Source: Enterobacter ludwigii
Lineage (GTDB): Bacteria; Pseudomonadota; Gammaproteobacteria; Enterobacterales; Enterobacteriaceae
Direction: 5' to 3'
DNA: 64,000 nucleotides
Assembly (NCBI GenBank): GCA_023023105.1
Contig: CP083824.1
Location: 248,001 to 312,000 of the forward strand
Of the stretch, positions 20,739-34,137 are shown in pieces. Under the pieces are notes generated by a model, which did no database searches, had not been told where the DNA came from, and saw only the letters and a list, made by a program, of their open reading frames with translations. Positions within the stretch are counted from its first letter, which is position 1. The number at the start of each line of letters is the position of its first letter. The translations under genes were made by a program, and so were the position numbers.

Positions 20739-21377
20739 GTGAAGCGACCTGCAATCATCATGATTTGCCTGCTCTTGCAGGCGTGCTCAGCCACCACCAA
20801 AGGGCTGGGGAACTCACTGTGGGACAGCATGTTCGGCACACCGGGTGTACATCTGACCGATGATGAACTTCAGAACATGCCGTATGCCAGCCAGTACATG
20901 CAGTTAAACGATGGCCCGCAACTGTTTGTGGTGCTCGCTTTCGATGAAAACGGGCAGCAGAAATGGGTGACGCAGGATCAGGCCACCATCGTGACGCAGC
21001 ATGGACGTCTCGTGAAAACCCTGTTGGGTGGAGACAACCTGCTTGAGGTGAACAATATCGCTGCTGACCCGCTTATCAAACCCAACCAGATCACCGACGG
21101 CGCAAGCTGGACGCGCACGATGGGCTGGACCGAGCATAAACAGGTGCGTTACGCCACCGCACGCTCCACCTTCCGTTGGGAGGGGACGGACAGTGTCAGC
21201 GTGGGAAGTGACAAAACCCAGGTTCGCGTGCTCGATGAAGAAGTGATCACCGACCAGGCCACGTGGCATAACCGTTTCTGGGTCGACGATGACGGACAAA
21301 TCCGTCAGTCCCTGCAGTATCTCGGAGCCGGATTCTTCCCGGTCAAAACTACGCTTATCAAGGCCGCGAAATCATGA
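20739..21377 (+). CDS. yjbF: YjbF/GfcB family lipoprotein
   Basis: Predicted outer-membrane lipoprotein of the GfcB/YjbF family, linked to extracellular polysaccharide secretion. 212 residues; the lipobox LLQAC places the acylated Cys at residue 16. The remainder is a soluble periplasmic domain with no catalytic motif that I recognise. It starts at GTG 20739 after GGAGAAGAG. It overlaps yjbG by 4 bp (ATGA), so the two are translationally coupled. Confidence 0.88.
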   Translation: MKRPAIIMICLLLQACSATTKGLGNSLWDSMFGTPGVHLTDDELQNMPYASQYMQLNDGPQLFVVLAFDENGQQKWVTQDQATIVTQHGRLVKTLLGGDNLLEVNNIAADPLIKPNQITDGASWTRTMGWTEHKQVRYATARSTFRWEGTDSVSVGSDKTQVRVLDEEVITDQATWHNRFWVDDDGQIRQSLQYLGAGFFPVKTTLIKAAKS

Positions 21378-22111
21378 AAACACTTATTCGCGTGGCGCTG
21401 ATCGCCAGTTTTGCCGCGCCGCTTGCCTGGTCTGCCGGAACGGTGAAGGTCTATATCCCGGACAGCACGCAGCCCAAAACACTGACCAACGCCGGGCATC
21501 TGTTCGATCTCGTCGGCCAGCCCAGACTGGCGAACAGCTGGTGGCCTGGCGCGGTGATCGCTGAACGCCAGAAAACCGCTGAAGCGGAACAACAATACAA
21601 GGCGCTCCTCGCCAGGCTGACGGGATTAGCGGAGCAGGAAGAGGGTGACGATGCGGCGGCGATTAACAGCGTTCGCCAGCAGGTTCAGGCCCTGAAAATC
21701 ACCGGTCGGCTGCCGGTGAACCTCGATCCAGATGACGTGCGCGTGTCGGAGAACGGTAACCCGGCTCTGGAAGGGGAATACACGCTCTGGCTGCCTGCAC
21801 AACCCTCAACCATCACCGTTTTTGGTCTTATCAGCCACCCCGGGAAAAAGCCCTTTACGCCCGGTCGTGACGTGGCGAGCTATCTCGACGAGCAGAGCCT
21901 GTTAAGCGGTGCGGATAACAGCTACGCCTGGGTGGTTTACCCTGACGGGCACACACAAAAAGCGCCAGTGGCCTACTGGAACAAACGCCATATCGAACCT
22001 ATGCCTGGCAGCATCATTTTTGTCGGTTTTGCCGACCATTTCTGGACGAAGGGGTATGACGGACTTAACGCCGATATCCTTCGCTCCCTGATACAGCGGA
22101 TTCCGGAATAA
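21374..22111 (+). CDS. yjbG: YjbG/GfcC family periplasmic protein
   Basis: Periplasmic protein of the GfcC/YjbG family, thought to assist capsule or exopolysaccharide export. 245 residues with a signal peptide of about 20 residues (ending AWS-AG). A helical linker (about 60-100) precedes a C-terminal ubiquitin-like/SLBB-type domain ([16 protein letters not shown]). It overlaps yjbF by 4 bp and yjbH by 1 bp (TAATG). Mechanism unknown. Confidence 0.88.
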   Translation: MKTLIRVALIASFAAPLAWSAGTVKVYIPDSTQPKTLTNAGHLFDLVGQPRLANSWWPGAVIAERQKTAEAEQQYKALLARLTGLAEQEEGDDAAAINSVRQQVQALKITGRLPVNLDPDDVRVSENGNPALEGEYTLWLPAQPSTITVFGLISHPGKKPFTPGRDVASYLDEQSLLSGADNSYAWVVYPDGHTQKAPVAYWNKRHIEPMPGSIIFVGFADHFWTKGYDGLNADILRSLIQRIPE

Positions 22112-24207
22112 TGAAAAGAACCTATCTCTACAGCATGCTGGCACTTTGTGTGAGTGCCGCCTGCCATGCAGAAACGTATCCGGCACCTATTGGCCCGTCC
22201 CAGTCAGACTTCGGTGGCGTCGGTTTACTGCAAACGCCCACCGCACGTATGGCGCGTGAGGGTGAGTTGAGCCTTAACTATCGCGATAACGATCAATACC
22301 GCTACTACTCGGCGTCGGTGCAACTGTTTCCGTGGCTTGAAACCACGCTGCGCTATACCGACGTGCGTACGAAACAGTACAGCAGCGTAGAGGCGTTCTC
22401 CGGCGATCAGACTTACAAAGATAAAGCCTTCGACCTCAAAGTACGTCTGTGGGAAGAGAGTTACTGGATGCCGCAGGTCTCCGTCGGCGCAAAAGATATC
22501 GGCGGTACCGGTCTGTTTGATGCGGAATACATCGTTGCCAGTAAAGCCTGGGGACCATTTGATTTCTCACTCGGTCTGGGCTGGGGTTATCTCGGTACCA
22601 GCGGCAACGTCAAAAACCCGTTTTGCTCCTACAGCGATAAATATTGCTACCGCGATAATAGTTACCAGAAAGCGGGTTCGATCAACGGCGACCAGATGTT
22701 CCACGGACCGGCGTCGCTGTTTGGTGGCGTCGAATACCAGACACCCTGGCAGCCGCTGCGCCTGAAGCTGGAGTATGAAGGGAATGACTACTCGCAGGAT
22801 TTCGCTGGCAAGATTGAACAGAAGAGCAAGTTTAACGTCGGCGCCATTTATCGCGTCACCGATTGGGCCGACGTTAACCTCAGCTACGAGCGTGGCAATA
22901 CCTTCATGTTTGGCTTCACGCTGCGCACTAACTTCAACGACATGCGCCCGCACTACAACGATAACGCACGGCCTGCATACCAGCCGGAGCCGCAGGACGC
23001 CATCCTGCAGCACTCGGTGGTGGCAAACCAGCTGACGTTGCTGAAATATAATGCGGGTCTGGCGGATCCGAAAATTCAGGTAAAAGGCGATACGCTGTAC
23101 GTTACCGGCGAGCATGTGAAATACCGCGACTCGCGTGAAGGGATCGAGCGCGCCAACCGGATCGTCATGAACGATCTCCCGGATGGGATCCGCACGATCC
23201 GCGTGACGGAGAACCGTCTCAACCTGCCGCAGGTGACGACGGAAACGGACGTCGCCAGCCTCAAGCGCCATCTGGAAGGTGAACCGCTCGGGCATGAAAC
23301 CGAGCTGGTGCAAAAACGCGTAGAGCCGATCGTGCCAGATACCACCGAGCAGGGCTGGTATATCGACAAGTCGCGCTTCGATTTCCATATCGATCCGGTG
23401 CTGAATCAGTCCGTCGGCGGGCCAGAGAACTTCTACATGTATCAGCTGGGCGCGATGGCGACAGCGGATCTGTGGCTCACCGACCACCTGCTGACCACCG
23501 GTAGCCTGTTTGGCAACATTGCTAACAACTACGACAAGTTCAACTACACCAATCCGCCAAATGACTCGACGCTGCCGCGCGTGCGCACCCGCGTGCGTGA
23601 GTATGTGCAGAATAATGTCTATGTGAACAACCTGCAGGCCAACTACTTCCAGTACTTCGGCAACGGCTTCTACGGCCAGGTGTACGGCGGATATCTGGAA
23701 ACCATGTTCGGCGGCGCTGGGGCAGAAGTGCTTTATCGTCCTGTCGACAGCAACTGGGCGTTCGGGATTGATGCCAACTATGTCAAACAGCGTGACTGGC
23801 GCAGCGCCCAGGACATGATGAAGTTCACCGACTATAGCGTCAAAACGGGTCATCTGACCGCCTACTGGACACCGTCATTTGCCCCTGACGTACTGGTGAA
23901 AGCCAGCGTCGGCCAGTACCTGGCGGGTGATAAGGGCGGCACGCTGGATATATCTAAACACTTTGACAGCGGCGTCGTGGTGGGCGGTTATGCCACCATC
24001 ACCAACGTCTCGCCGGACGAATATGGGGAAGGGGACTTCACCAAAGGCGTATACGTGTCGATTCCGCTGGATCTGTTCTCGTCAGGCCCAACCCGCAGCC
24101 GTGCGGCGATTGGCTGGACGCCGCTGACGCGCGACGGGGGTCAGCAGTTGGGTCGTAAGTTCCAGCTGTATGATATGACCAGCGATAAAAACATTAACTT
24201 CCGCTGA
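22111..24207 (+). CDS. yjbH: YjbH/GfcD family outer-membrane protein
   Basis: Large outer-membrane protein of 698 residues, predicted to form the export pore for the polysaccharide handled by yjbEFGH. The signal peptide ends at CHA near residue 20. The mature N-terminus ([19 protein letters not shown]) is the family hallmark, followed by alternating aromatic beta-strand segments and a second beta-rich half from about 430. The protein ends in a strand-like segment. Coupled to yjbG by a one-base overlap. Followed by a GC-rich hairpin. Confidence 0.9.
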   Translation: MKRTYLYSMLALCVSAACHAETYPAPIGPSQSDFGGVGLLQTPTARMAREGELSLNYRDNDQYRYYSASVQLFPWLETTLRYTDVRTKQYSSVEAFSGDQTYKDKAFDLKVRLWEESYWMPQVSVGAKDIGGTGLFDAEYIVASKAWGPFDFSLGLGWGYLGTSGNVKNPFCSYSDKYCYRDNSYQKAGSINGDQMFHGPASLFGGVEYQTPWQPLRLKLEYEGNDYSQDFAGKIEQKSKFNVGAIYRVTDWADVNLSYERGNTFMFGFTLRTNFNDMRPHYNDNARPAYQPEPQDAILQHSVVANQLTLLKYNAGLADPKIQVKGDTLYVTGEHVKYRDSREGIERANRIVMNDLPDGIRTIRVTENRLNLPQVTTETDVASLKRHLEGEPLGHETELVQKRVEPIVPDTTEQGWYIDKSRFDFHIDPVLNQSVGGPENFYMYQLGAMATADLWLTDHLLTTGSLFGNIANNYDKFNYTNPPNDSTLPRVRTRVREYVQNNVYVNNLQANYFQYFGNGFYGQVYGGYLETMFGGAGAEVLYRPVDSNWAFGIDANYVKQRDWRSAQDMMKFTDYSVKTGHLTAYWTPSFAPDVLVKASVGQYLAGDKGGTLDISKHFDSGVVVGGYATITNVSPDEYGEGDFTKGVYVSIPLDLFSSGPTRSRAAIGWTPLTRDGGQQLGRKFQLYDMTSDKNINFR

Positions 24208-24217
24208 TGCCTGACCA

Positions 24218-24242
24218 GCCCGGTGGTACTTCACCACCGGGC
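24218..24242 (+). terminator. Hairpin after yjbH
   Basis: Ten-base-pair stem GCCCGGTGGT/ACCACCGGGC with a five-base loop. No T run follows, so it may be a Rho-assisted end or a REP-like unit rather than an intrinsic terminator. Confidence 0.6.
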
Positions 24243-24329
24243 GATCGCGCGAAATATAAACAAAAAATATAGATCTCCGTCACATTTTTGCGTTATACAG
24301 GAACCTCGCCCCGGAGAATGAGGTGCTGT

Positions 24330-24740
24330 ATGACATCCCTGACTCGCCCGCGCGTTGAGTTTATCTCAACTATCCTCCAGACCGTGCTGAACCTCGGTCT
24401 GTTGAGCCTTGGACTGATACTGGTCGTCTTTTTGGGAAAAGAGACGGTGCATCTGGCGGATGTGCTGTTTGCCCCTGAACAAACCAGCAAATATGCGCTG
24501 GTGGAAGGACTGGTGGTCTACTTTCTCTACTTTGAATTTATCGCCCTGATTGTGAAGTACTTTCAGTCCGGCTTTCACTTCCCGCTGCGTTATTTCGTCT
24601 ACATTGGGATCACCGCGATAGTGCGGCTGATCATCGTCGATCATAAATCCCCGCTCGACGTGCTGATCTACTCGGCGGCGATCCTGCTGCTGGTAATCAC
24701 CCTCTGGCTGTGTAACTCGAAGCGGCTGAAACGCGAATAA
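24330..24740 (+). CDS. psiE: Phosphate-starvation-inducible membrane protein PsiE
   Basis: Small inner-membrane protein of 136 residues with four hydrophobic segments (about 12-32, 55-75, 80-100, 105-128). E. coli psiE is induced by phosphate starvation through PhoB and also affected by CRP; its function is unknown. I set the start at [11 protein letters not shown] (24330), preceded by GAGG, as in E. coli; the frame is open 42 bases further upstream. I did not find a convincing Pho box. In K-12 xylE follows; here malG is next. Confidence 0.9.
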   Translation: MTSLTRPRVEFISTILQTVLNLGLLSLGLILVVFLGKETVHLADVLFAPEQTSKYALVEGLVVYFLYFEFIALIVKYFQSGFHFPLRYFVYIGITAIVRLIIVDHKSPLDVLIYSAAILLLVITLWLCNSKRLKRE

Positions 24741-24746
24741 AAAAAT

Positions 24747-24764
24747 GGCGGCCCGGAGGCCGCC
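24747..24764 (+). terminator. psiE terminator-like hairpin
   Basis: Seven-base-pair stem GGCGGCC/GGCCGCC with loop CGGA, preceded by an A run, so it can serve as an intrinsic terminator for leftward transcripts (malG side) and as a hairpin for psiE. Confidence 0.65.
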
Positions 24765-24837
24765 TAATAACAGTCACAAGTTGGGTCAATACAATACGTC
24801 TAAAGTTGAGGGTTGCAGTGGCATAACAAAATGAAAC

Positions 24838-25728
24838 TTAACCTTTCACACCGCCCGCCGTCAGGCCATTCACCAGCCAGCGCTGCGCCAGCAGGAATAC
24901 CACGGTAATCGGGATGGCGGAGAGCACGGCCGCCGCGGCAAAGTCGCCCCACAGGTAGTTTTGCGGGTTGAGGTATTGCTGCATACCGACGGCCAGCGTG
25001 TAGCTATTCACATCACGCAGTAACAGAGAAGCGACGGGCACTTCGGTGATGGCGGCGATAAACGACAGGATAAACACCACCGCCAGGATAGGCACCGACA
25101 GCGGCAGCAGCACCAGACGGAACGCCTGCCACGGGGTTGCACCATCCAGTGCCGCAGCTTCTTCCAGCGAGCCGTCGATGGTTTCGAAATACCCTTTGAT
25201 GGTCCACACATGCAGTGCGATACCGCCAAGATAGGCGAAGATTACGCCACCGTGGGTGTTCAGGCCGATAAACGGCACGTACTGGCCCAGACGGTCAAAC
25301 AAGGCATACAACGCGACCAGCGACAGTACCGCCGGGAACATCTGGAAAATCAGCATCCCTTTCAGCAGTGAGGCCTTGCCCGGGAACTTCATACGGGCGA
25401 AAGCGTACGCACAAGTGGTGGAGAGCGTCACGATACCTATCGCGGTGATCCCGGCGATTTTCACCGAGTTCCACAGCCATAACAGCACCGGGAACGGCGG
25501 CGGTGTGACGCGACCATCTGCGTGTTCCACGCTGAAGCCCAGCGCGAGCTTCCAGTGCTCCCAGGAGATTTCGTCCGGGATCAGGCTCCCGGTGGCGAAG
25601 TTACCCGAACGCAGGGAGATGGCGATGACCATCAGTAGCGGGAACATGATCGCCGCAATAAAAATCAGCAGGCCTAAATGCGTCGCCAGGAGGCGCAGTT
25701 TCTGAGATTTGGGTTGTACCATAGCCAT
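24838..25728 (-). CDS. malG: Maltose ABC transporter permease MalG
   Basis: Inner-membrane subunit of the maltose/maltodextrin importer MalFGK2. The 296 residues equal E. coli MalG. Six membrane helices are apparent, with the ABC-permease EAA loop ([17 protein letters not shown], near residue 190) that contacts the MalK ATPase. The C-terminus ([11 protein letters not shown]) reaches into the MalK dimer in the known structure. Last gene of malE-malF-malG, 14 bp after malF. Confidence 0.97.
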   Translation of the reverse strand: MAMVQPKSQKLRLLATHLGLLIFIAAIMFPLLMVIAISLRSGNFATGSLIPDEISWEHWKLALGFSVEHADGRVTPPPFPVLLWLWNSVKIAGITAIGIVTLSTTCAYAFARMKFPGKASLLKGMLIFQMFPAVLSLVALYALFDRLGQYVPFIGLNTHGGVIFAYLGGIALHVWTIKGYFETIDGSLEEAAALDGATPWQAFRLVLLPLSVPILAVVFILSFIAAITEVPVASLLLRDVNSYTLAVGMQQYLNPQNYLWGDFAAAAVLSAIPITVVFLLAQRWLVNGLTAGGVKG

Positions 25729-25742
25729 GATCGATGCCCTCC

Positions 25743-27287
25743 TTAGTCAAATTTCATTCGTGTGGCTTTCAGGTTCACAATCGCCAGGGCGCCAACCAGC
25801 AGGAAGATCAGGGTGGCAATCGCCGCCGCCAGACCGAAGTCCTGACCACCGCCGCCTTCGAAAGCAATACGGTAGGTGTAGCTCACGAGCAGGTCGGTAT
25901 AGCCCGCCGGCGTGGTGGTGCCAAGACGGTCAGGGCCGCCGTTGGTCAACAGTTGAATCAGCACAAAGTTGTTAAAGTTGAAGGCGAAGCTGGCAATCAT
26001 CAGCGGCGTCAGCGGCTTAATGAGCAGCGGCAGCGTAATCTTAAAGAAGTTCTGGAACGGACCCGCTCCGTCCATCGCCGAGGCTTCGTACAGATCGTCC
26101 GGGATCGCCTTCAACAGCCCCATGCACAGGATCATCATGTACGGATAGCCCAGCCAGGTATTGACGATGATAATCATCGAACGGGCAGTCGTCGGGTCGC
26201 TGAACCAGGCCGGTTTGATACCAAACAGCGCGCTCAGCATCATGTTGATTTCACCGAAGCTCTGGTTAAACAGCCCTTTGAAAATCAGAATCGAAATAAA
26301 CGACGGTACGGCATACGGCAGAATCAGCAGTACGCGATAAATCGCTTTGCCTTTCAGGGCTTCCCACTGCACGAGACAGGCCAGAACCATGCCCACAGCC
26401 ACGGTCAGGATCACGGTCAGAACCGAGAAGACCACCGTCCAGATGAAGATGGCGAAGAACGGTTTCTGAATGCCTTCGTCGGTAAACACGCGGGTAAAGT
26501 TGTCCCAGCCGATGGTGACGGTATAGCCCGGGCTGAGCTTGTCATCACCCCATTTGCCATCGGCAGTAATGGACTGATAGAAACCAATGTCGTTGTTCGG
26601 ACGATATTTCACGCCGCTCTGGTTGTTGGTCAGCGTGCCGTCATCCGCCAGCGTGTAGAGAGGCTGCGTGCCGGAGAACTGGCGCAGTGAGCTCATGGTC
26701 ACTTTGCTTTCGTCTGGCAGTACGGCGGTGAGCTGGGTCAGCGCCTGACGGTTCTGGGTAATGACGCGCAGGTTGGCACGTTCGCCTTCCGGCAGCGCTG
26801 CGGCCTCTTTTAAGGTCAGCTTCTGCTCGCCGCCAAATTTGAACGCGTCGGAGACATAGTATTTGCTGCTTGCTTCGTCAGTAAGCGCTAACTTCCACTC
26901 GTTACCGGCAGGATACAGGCCGAAGTTAAAGGTCTTGCCGGCCTGGTAAGAGCGATCCAGAAGGACCTGCTGGGCACGTTCCTGCGCAAGCTGGTTCGTG
27001 CTGCTGTAGTTGGTAAACGCAATGGCAATAGTACAAATCAGCGGGAAGAGAACAAACAGCCCCATCCCGGCCACGCCCGGGTAGACATAGCGCCAGGCAT
27101 AGGCTTTACGGTTGGCGAAAATATACAGGCCAGCAGAGCTTAAAATCAGCGTCATGATGGCAAACAGATATTCCCCTTGTACGTACATTAAAACAACAAG
27201 GTAACCCACCAGCAGACACAGCAGACCTATCGCTGACCACTTCAGCGCGTCGCTTTGCCACCAGCGTTTCTTTTTAATGACATCCAT
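25743..27287 (-). CDS. malF: Maltose ABC transporter permease MalF
   Basis: Larger membrane subunit of the maltose importer; it holds the transmembrane sugar-binding site. 514 residues as in E. coli: eight membrane helices, a large periplasmic P2 domain (about 93-275) that docks on MalE, and the EAA loop [16 protein letters not shown] near residue 400. Separated from malE by 121 bp containing a REP pair, which in E. coli lowers malF expression relative to malE. Confidence 0.97.
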   Translation of the reverse strand: MDVIKKKRWWQSDALKWSAIGLLCLLVGYLVVLMYVQGEYLFAIMTLILSSAGLYIFANRKAYAWRYVYPGVAGMGLFVLFPLICTIAIAFTNYSSTNQLAQERAQQVLLDRSYQAGKTFNFGLYPAGNEWKLALTDEASSKYYVSDAFKFGGEQKLTLKEAAALPEGERANLRVITQNRQALTQLTAVLPDESKVTMSSLRQFSGTQPLYTLADDGTLTNNQSGVKYRPNNDIGFYQSITADGKWGDDKLSPGYTVTIGWDNFTRVFTDEGIQKPFFAIFIWTVVFSVLTVILTVAVGMVLACLVQWEALKGKAIYRVLLILPYAVPSFISILIFKGLFNQSFGEINMMLSALFGIKPAWFSDPTTARSMIIIVNTWLGYPYMMILCMGLLKAIPDDLYEASAMDGAGPFQNFFKITLPLLIKPLTPLMIASFAFNFNNFVLIQLLTNGGPDRLGTTTPAGYTDLLVSYTYRIAFEGGGGQDFGLAAAIATLIFLLVGALAIVNLKATRMKFD

Positions 27288-27320
27288 GGGGTTCTTCCTC
27301 TACAACGGTGGAAACTTATC

Positions 27321-27397
27321 GTCAGGTGGCGCTGCGCTTACCTGACCTACGGATCGTGCCGTAGTCGTAGGGCGGGTAAGCGCATGCGCCACCCGCC
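27321..27397 (-). repeat. REP pair between malE and malF
   Basis: Two palindromic units, 27321-27350 (GTCAGGTGGCGC...TTACCTGACCTAC) and 27367-27397 (GTAGGGCGGG...CGCCACCCGCC), face each other across a short spacer. A REP pair at this same site in E. coli stabilises malE mRNA. The sequences here are the local variant of the family also seen at 51427 and 52989. Confidence 0.85.
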
Positions 27398-27408
27398 GTT
27401 TTTCAGAC

Positions 27409-28971
<1,563 letters not shown>

Positions 28972-30081
28972 ATGGCGAGCGTACAGCTGCGTAATGTAAC
29001 GAAAGCCTGGGGTGACGTTGTGGTGTCGAAAGACATCAATCTGGACATCCACGAAGGTGAGTTCGTGGTATTTGTCGGCCCATCAGGCTGCGGTAAATCT
29101 ACTCTGCTGCGTATGATTGCCGGTCTTGAAACGATCACCAGTGGCGATTTGTTTATTGGTGACACCCGTATGAACGACATCCCGCCTGCCGAACGTGGCG
29201 TAGGCATGGTGTTCCAGTCTTATGCGCTTTACCCCCATCTGTCCGTTGCCGAAAACATGTCCTTTGGCCTGAAACTGGCGGGTGCGAAGAAAGACGTGAT
29301 TAACCAGCGCGTCACGCAGGTGGCGGAAGTATTACAGCTGGCGCACCTGCTTGAGCGTAAACCGAAAGCGCTTTCCGGCGGTCAGCGTCAGCGTGTGGCG
29401 ATTGGCCGTACGCTGGTGGCGGAACCGCGCGTGTTCCTGCTCGATGAACCCCTTTCCAACCTGGATGCCGCTCTGCGTGTCCAGATGCGTATTGAAATCT
29501 CCCGTCTGCACAAACGTCTTGGCCGCACGATGATTTACGTCACCCACGATCAGGTCGAAGCGATGACCCTCGCCGACAAAATTGTGGTGCTGGACGCCGG
29601 TCGCGTGGCGCAGGTGGGCAAACCACTCGAGCTTTATCACTACCCGGCAGACCGCTTTGTTGCGGGCTTCATTGGCTCGCCAAAGATGAACTTCCTGCCC
29701 GTCAAAGTGACGGCAACTGCGATCGAACAGGTACAGGTGGAGCTGCCAAACCGCCAGCAGGTCTGGCTGCCTGTTGACAGCGCCAACGTACAGGTAGGGG
29801 CAAACATGTCCCTCGGTATTCGTCCTGAGCACCTGCTGCCGAGCCACATCGCCGATGTGACGCTGGAAGGTGAAGTTCAGGTTGTCGAACAGCTTGGTCA
29901 CGAAACACAGATTCATATCCAGATCCCCGCCATCCGTCAGAACCTGGTCTACCGCCAGAATGACGTGGTGTTGGTAGAAGAGGGTGCCACATTCGCTATC
30001 GGCTTGCCGCCAGAGCGTTGCCATCTGTTCCGTGAGGATGGCACTGCATGTCGTCGGTTGCACAAAGAGCCAGGCGTTTAA
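28972..30081 (+). CDS. malK: Maltose ABC transporter ATP-binding protein MalK
   Basis: ATPase of the maltose importer; in E. coli it also inhibits MalT and is the target of inducer exclusion by EIIA-Glc. 369 residues. Walker [10 protein letters not shown] (36-44), signature LSGGQRQR, Walker [13 protein letters not shown] and the H-loop VTHDQ are intact, followed by the C-terminal regulatory domain (from about 235). Compared with remembered E. coli MalK (371) it is two residues shorter in that domain. GGGAGAAGGG precedes the ATG. First gene of malK-lamB-malM. Confidence 0.97.
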   Translation: MASVQLRNVTKAWGDVVVSKDINLDIHEGEFVVFVGPSGCGKSTLLRMIAGLETITSGDLFIGDTRMNDIPPAERGVGMVFQSYALYPHLSVAENMSFGLKLAGAKKDVINQRVTQVAEVLQLAHLLERKPKALSGGQRQRVAIGRTLVAEPRVFLLDEPLSNLDAALRVQMRIEISRLHKRLGRTMIYVTHDQVEAMTLADKIVVLDAGRVAQVGKPLELYHYPADRFVAGFIGSPKMNFLPVKVTATAIEQVQVELPNRQQVWLPVDSANVQVGANMSLGIRPEHLLPSHIADVTLEGEVQVVEQLGHETQIHIQIPAIRQNLVYRQNDVVLVEEGATFAIGLPPERCHLFREDGTACRRLHKEPGV

Positions 30082-30116
30082 GCAATCCCAATAGAAGACA
30101 CGAAACCGACAGGTGA

Positions 30117-31466
<1,350 letters not shown>

Positions 31467-31494
31467 TTCGTTAGACCTGACGTAATGACCTAAA

Positions 31495-31514
31495 AGAGGG
31501 GCGCAAGCCCCTCT
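31495..31514 (+). other. GCAA-capped hairpin between lamB and malM
   Basis: Eight-base-pair stem AGAGGGGC/GCCCCTCT with a GNRA-type GCAA loop, and no T run. Probably a partial attenuator or lamB 3'-end stabiliser; it fits the high LamB to low MalM ratio expected in this operon. Confidence 0.6.
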
Positions 31515-31579
31515 ATCCTTAGGGTGCTGCGCGCTATTGCCTGGCCACCGCAGTGCTCACGCTATCAGAGGTAATAACA

Positions 31580-32536
31580 ATGAAAATGAAGAAAAGTCTC
31601 GTCGCGCTGTGCCTCTCTGCGGGGCTGATGGCCTGTGTTCCGGCGGTCTCCTTTGCAGACGTGAATTTCGTACCACAAAATACCAGCGCTGCGCCGGCTA
31701 TCCCGGCGGCGGCGCTCCAGCAACTGACCTGGACGCCAGTTGATCAATCCAAAACGCAGTCGACACAGCTTTCTACGGGCGGCCAGCAACTGAACGTGCC
31801 GGGGATCACCGGGCCGGTTGCCGCCTACAGCGTGCCGGCCAACATTGGTGAGCTAACCCTGACGCTGACCAGCGAAGTGAACAAGCAAACCAGCGTCTTC
31901 GCACCTAACGTACTGATTCTGGATCAGAACCTGACGCCATCTGCTTTCTTCCCAAGCGAATATTTTAGTTACCAGGAACCAGGCGTGATGAGCGCCGACC
32001 GTCTGGAAGGCAAAATGCGCCTGACGCCTGCCCTGGGTCAGCAGAAGATTTATGTTCTGGTTTTCACGACCGAAAAAGATCTGCAGCAGACCACTAAGCT
32101 TATCGATCCGGCAAAAGCCTATGCGAAAGGCACCGGCAACTCGGTTCCGGATATTCCGGATCCATTAGCGCGTCACGTCACCGACGGTTTGCTTAAGCTG
32201 AAAGTCTCAACAAACAATGCATCCAGCGTGCTGGTTGGCCCACTGTTTGGCTCTTCCGGTACTGGCCCTGTCACAGTAGGCAATACAGCCGCGCCTGTGT
32301 ATGCCGCTCCAGCCGCCACAGCCGCTGCCGCACCGGTAGCCGCCGCTGCACCAGCCCCATCGAAGAAAGCTGAACCGGTTCTGAACGACACCGAAGAGTA
32401 CTTCAACAACGCCATTAAGCAGGCGGTGAAGCGCGGCGATGTCGATAAAGCGCTGAAACTGCTTGATGAAGCCGAACGTTTAGGTTCAACCACTGCCCGT
32501 TCCACCTTTATCAGCAGTGTAAAAGGCAAGGGGTAA
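31580..32536 (+). CDS. malM: Maltose regulon periplasmic protein MalM
   Basis: Periplasmic protein of the maltose regulon; function unknown in E. coli. 318 residues with a signal peptide of about 27 residues (ending SFA-DVN). An N-terminal beta-rich domain is joined to a C-terminal helical piece (EPVLNDTEEYFNNAIKQAV) by an Ala/Pro linker at about 245-275 that is longer than in E. coli. I chose MKMKKSL at 31580 (AGAGG upstream), not the ATG 27 bases earlier. Last gene of malK-lamB-malM, followed by a strong terminator. Confidence 0.93.
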   Translation: MKMKKSLVALCLSAGLMACVPAVSFADVNFVPQNTSAAPAIPAAALQQLTWTPVDQSKTQSTQLSTGGQQLNVPGITGPVAAYSVPANIGELTLTLTSEVNKQTSVFAPNVLILDQNLTPSAFFPSEYFSYQEPGVMSADRLEGKMRLTPALGQQKIYVLVFTTEKDLQQTTKLIDPAKAYAKGTGNSVPDIPDPLARHVTDGLLKLKVSTNNASSVLVGPLFGSSGTGPVTVGNTAAPVYAAPAATAAAAPVAAAAPAPSKKAEPVLNDTEEYFNNAIKQAVKRGDVDKALKLLDEAERLGSTTARSTFISSVKGKG

Positions 32537-32571
32537 CCGTTTCCCCACAGTGCTGATTTGTTAGTAGTTTG

Positions 32572-32598
32572 GTGCGCCTGAGTGGGCGCACTTTTTTT
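32572..32598 (+). terminator. malM terminator
   Basis: Stem GTGCGCC/GGCGCAC followed by seven T; it ends the malK-lamB-malM transcript. Confidence 0.93.
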
Positions 32599-32716
32599 GG
32601 TATTCTCCGGGCTGTTGCGCTCTTGTTGCGATAGTGATCGTTAAATAACGTTTGGCCGCCCTCAATCTGCTTTTCTGCGATACAATGCCATCACGTTATG
32701 TATCGGAGAGTCTGGC

Positions 32717-33214
32717 ATGTCACACCCTGCGCTAACGCAACTGCGTGCGCTGCGCTATTTCGACCAAATACCTGCGCTTGATCCGCAGCAACTGGACTGG
32801 TTGCTGCTGGAAGATTCCATGACGAAACGTTTTGAGCAGCAGGGTAAAACGGTCACGGTGACCCTGATTCAGGAAGGGTTTGTCTCTGGCGATGAGATTG
32901 CTGCCGAGCTGCCGCTATTGCCGCAAGAGCCACGTTACTGGCTGCGTGAAATTTTACTCTGCGCTGATGGCGAGCCATGGCTTGCCGGGCGGACGGTGGT
33001 GCCCGAATCTACCCTTTCCGGGCCCGAGCTGGCGCTGCAACGGCTGGGGAAAACGCCTCTGGGGCGTTACCTTTTCACCTCGTCTGAGCTTACCCGAGAT
33101 TTTATTGAGATTGGTCGTGATGCCGAACTGTGGGGGCGTCGTTCCCGCCTTCGCCTGAGCGGTAAACCGTTAATACTGACGGAGCTTTTTTTACCGGCAT
33201 CGCCGTTGTACTAA
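32717..33214 (+). CDS. ubiC: Chorismate pyruvate-lyase
   Basis: Removes pyruvate from chorismate to give 4-hydroxybenzoate, the ring precursor of ubiquinone. 165 residues as in E. coli. Arg76 in YWLREILL and Glu155 in LTELFLP, the active-site residues, are present. 14-bp gap to ubiA, forming the ubiCA operon. yjbI, found between malM and ubiC in K-12, is absent. Confidence 0.96.
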   Translation: MSHPALTQLRALRYFDQIPALDPQQLDWLLLEDSMTKRFEQQGKTVTVTLIQEGFVSGDEIAAELPLLPQEPRYWLREILLCADGEPWLAGRTVVPESTLSGPELALQRLGKTPLGRYLFTSSELTRDFIEIGRDAELWGRRSRLRLSGKPLILTELFLPASPLY

Positions 33215-33227
33215 GAGGAAGAAAAAA

Positions 33228-34097
33228 ATGGAGTGGAGCCTGACGCAGAATAAGCTGTTGGCCTATCACCGCTTAATGCGTACCGATAAACCGATTGGCG
33301 CGTTACTGTTGCTGTGGCCGACCTTATGGGCGCTGTGGGTCGCGACGCCGGGCGTGCCACCGCTGTGGATCCTGGGCGTATTCGTTGCCGGCGTCTGGCT
33401 GATGCGCGCGGCAGGCTGTGTGGTCAATGACTATGCCGATCGTAAATTCGACGGGCATGTAAAACGTACTGTCGGTCGTCCGTTACCCAGCGGGCAAGTC
33501 ACCGGGAAAGAAGCCCGCGTGCTGTTCATTGTTCTGGTGCTGCTCTCTTTCCTGCTGGTGTTAACCCTTAACACCATGACCATTCTGCTTTCCGTTGCGG
33601 CGCTGGCCCTGGCCTGGGTTTATCCGTTTATGAAACGCTACACCCATCTGCCTCAGGTGGTGCTGGGGGCGGCATTTGGCTGGTCGATTCCGATGGCATT
33701 TGCGGCAGTTAGTGAGTCCTTACCACTCAGCTGCTGGCTGATGTTCCTGGCGAATATTCTCTGGGCCGTGGCATATGACACGCAATACGCGATGGTAGAC
33801 CGTGACGATGACCTGAAAATTGGCATCAAATCAACCGCTATCCTCTTTGGTCGTCAGGACAAGCTGATTATCGGTATCCTGCAGGTCGCGGTACTGGCAC
33901 TGATGGTCGCGATTGGTCGCATAAACGGGTTGAACTGGGAGTTTTACTGGTCCGTGCTGGTGGCGGGCTTGCTGTTTGCGTACCAGCAAAAGCTGATTGC
34001 GAAGCGCGAGCGTGAAGCCTGTTTTAAGGCGTTTATGAATAATAACTACGTCGGTCTGGTGCTATTTTTAGGCCTGGCGATGAGCTATTTCTCCTGA
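33228..34097 (+). CDS. ubiA: 4-Hydroxybenzoate octaprenyltransferase
   Basis: Inner-membrane prenyltransferase that joins the octaprenyl chain to 4-hydroxybenzoate in ubiquinone synthesis. 289 residues with eight to nine hydrophobic helices. Both Asp-rich Mg-diphosphate motifs are present: NDYADRKFD near residue 67-75 and [13 protein letters not shown] near 187-199. AGAGGAAG precedes ATG. In K-12 plsB follows; here the next gene is zntA, from a distant locus, so this gene borders a rearrangement junction. Confidence 0.96.
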   Translation: MEWSLTQNKLLAYHRLMRTDKPIGALLLLWPTLWALWVATPGVPPLWILGVFVAGVWLMRAAGCVVNDYADRKFDGHVKRTVGRPLPSGQVTGKEARVLFIVLVLLSFLLVLTLNTMTILLSVAALALAWVYPFMKRYTHLPQVVLGAAFGWSIPMAFAAVSESLPLSCWLMFLANILWAVAYDTQYAMVDRDDDLKIGIKSTAILFGRQDKLIIGILQVAVLALMVAIGRINGLNWEFYWSVLVAGLLFAYQQKLIAKREREACFKAFMNNNYVGLVLFLGLAMSYFS

Positions 34098-34103
34098 AAT
34101 AAA

Positions 34104-34137
34104 GCCCGGTAGGCGTTACGCCACCGGGCGTTTTTTT
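34104..34137. terminator. REP-like bidirectional terminator at the ubiA/zntA junction
   Basis: GCCCGGT and ACCGGGC flank an inner stem GGCG/CGCC, followed by seven T that run into the zntA stop codon. It serves ubiA and, from the other strand, zntA. The sequence is akin to the REP units at 51427 and 52989. Confidence 0.85.

Noticed and set aside
22567..23853. A 428-codon antisense open frame inside yjbH
   Set aside because: No homologous motif and no initiation signal; yjbH on the plus strand explains the region fully.
24243..24329. Possible Pho box before psiE (CCGTCACATTTTTGCGTTAT)
   Set aside because: Only the first heptamer is close to CTGTCAT; the second does not fit the 11-bp spacing pattern well.
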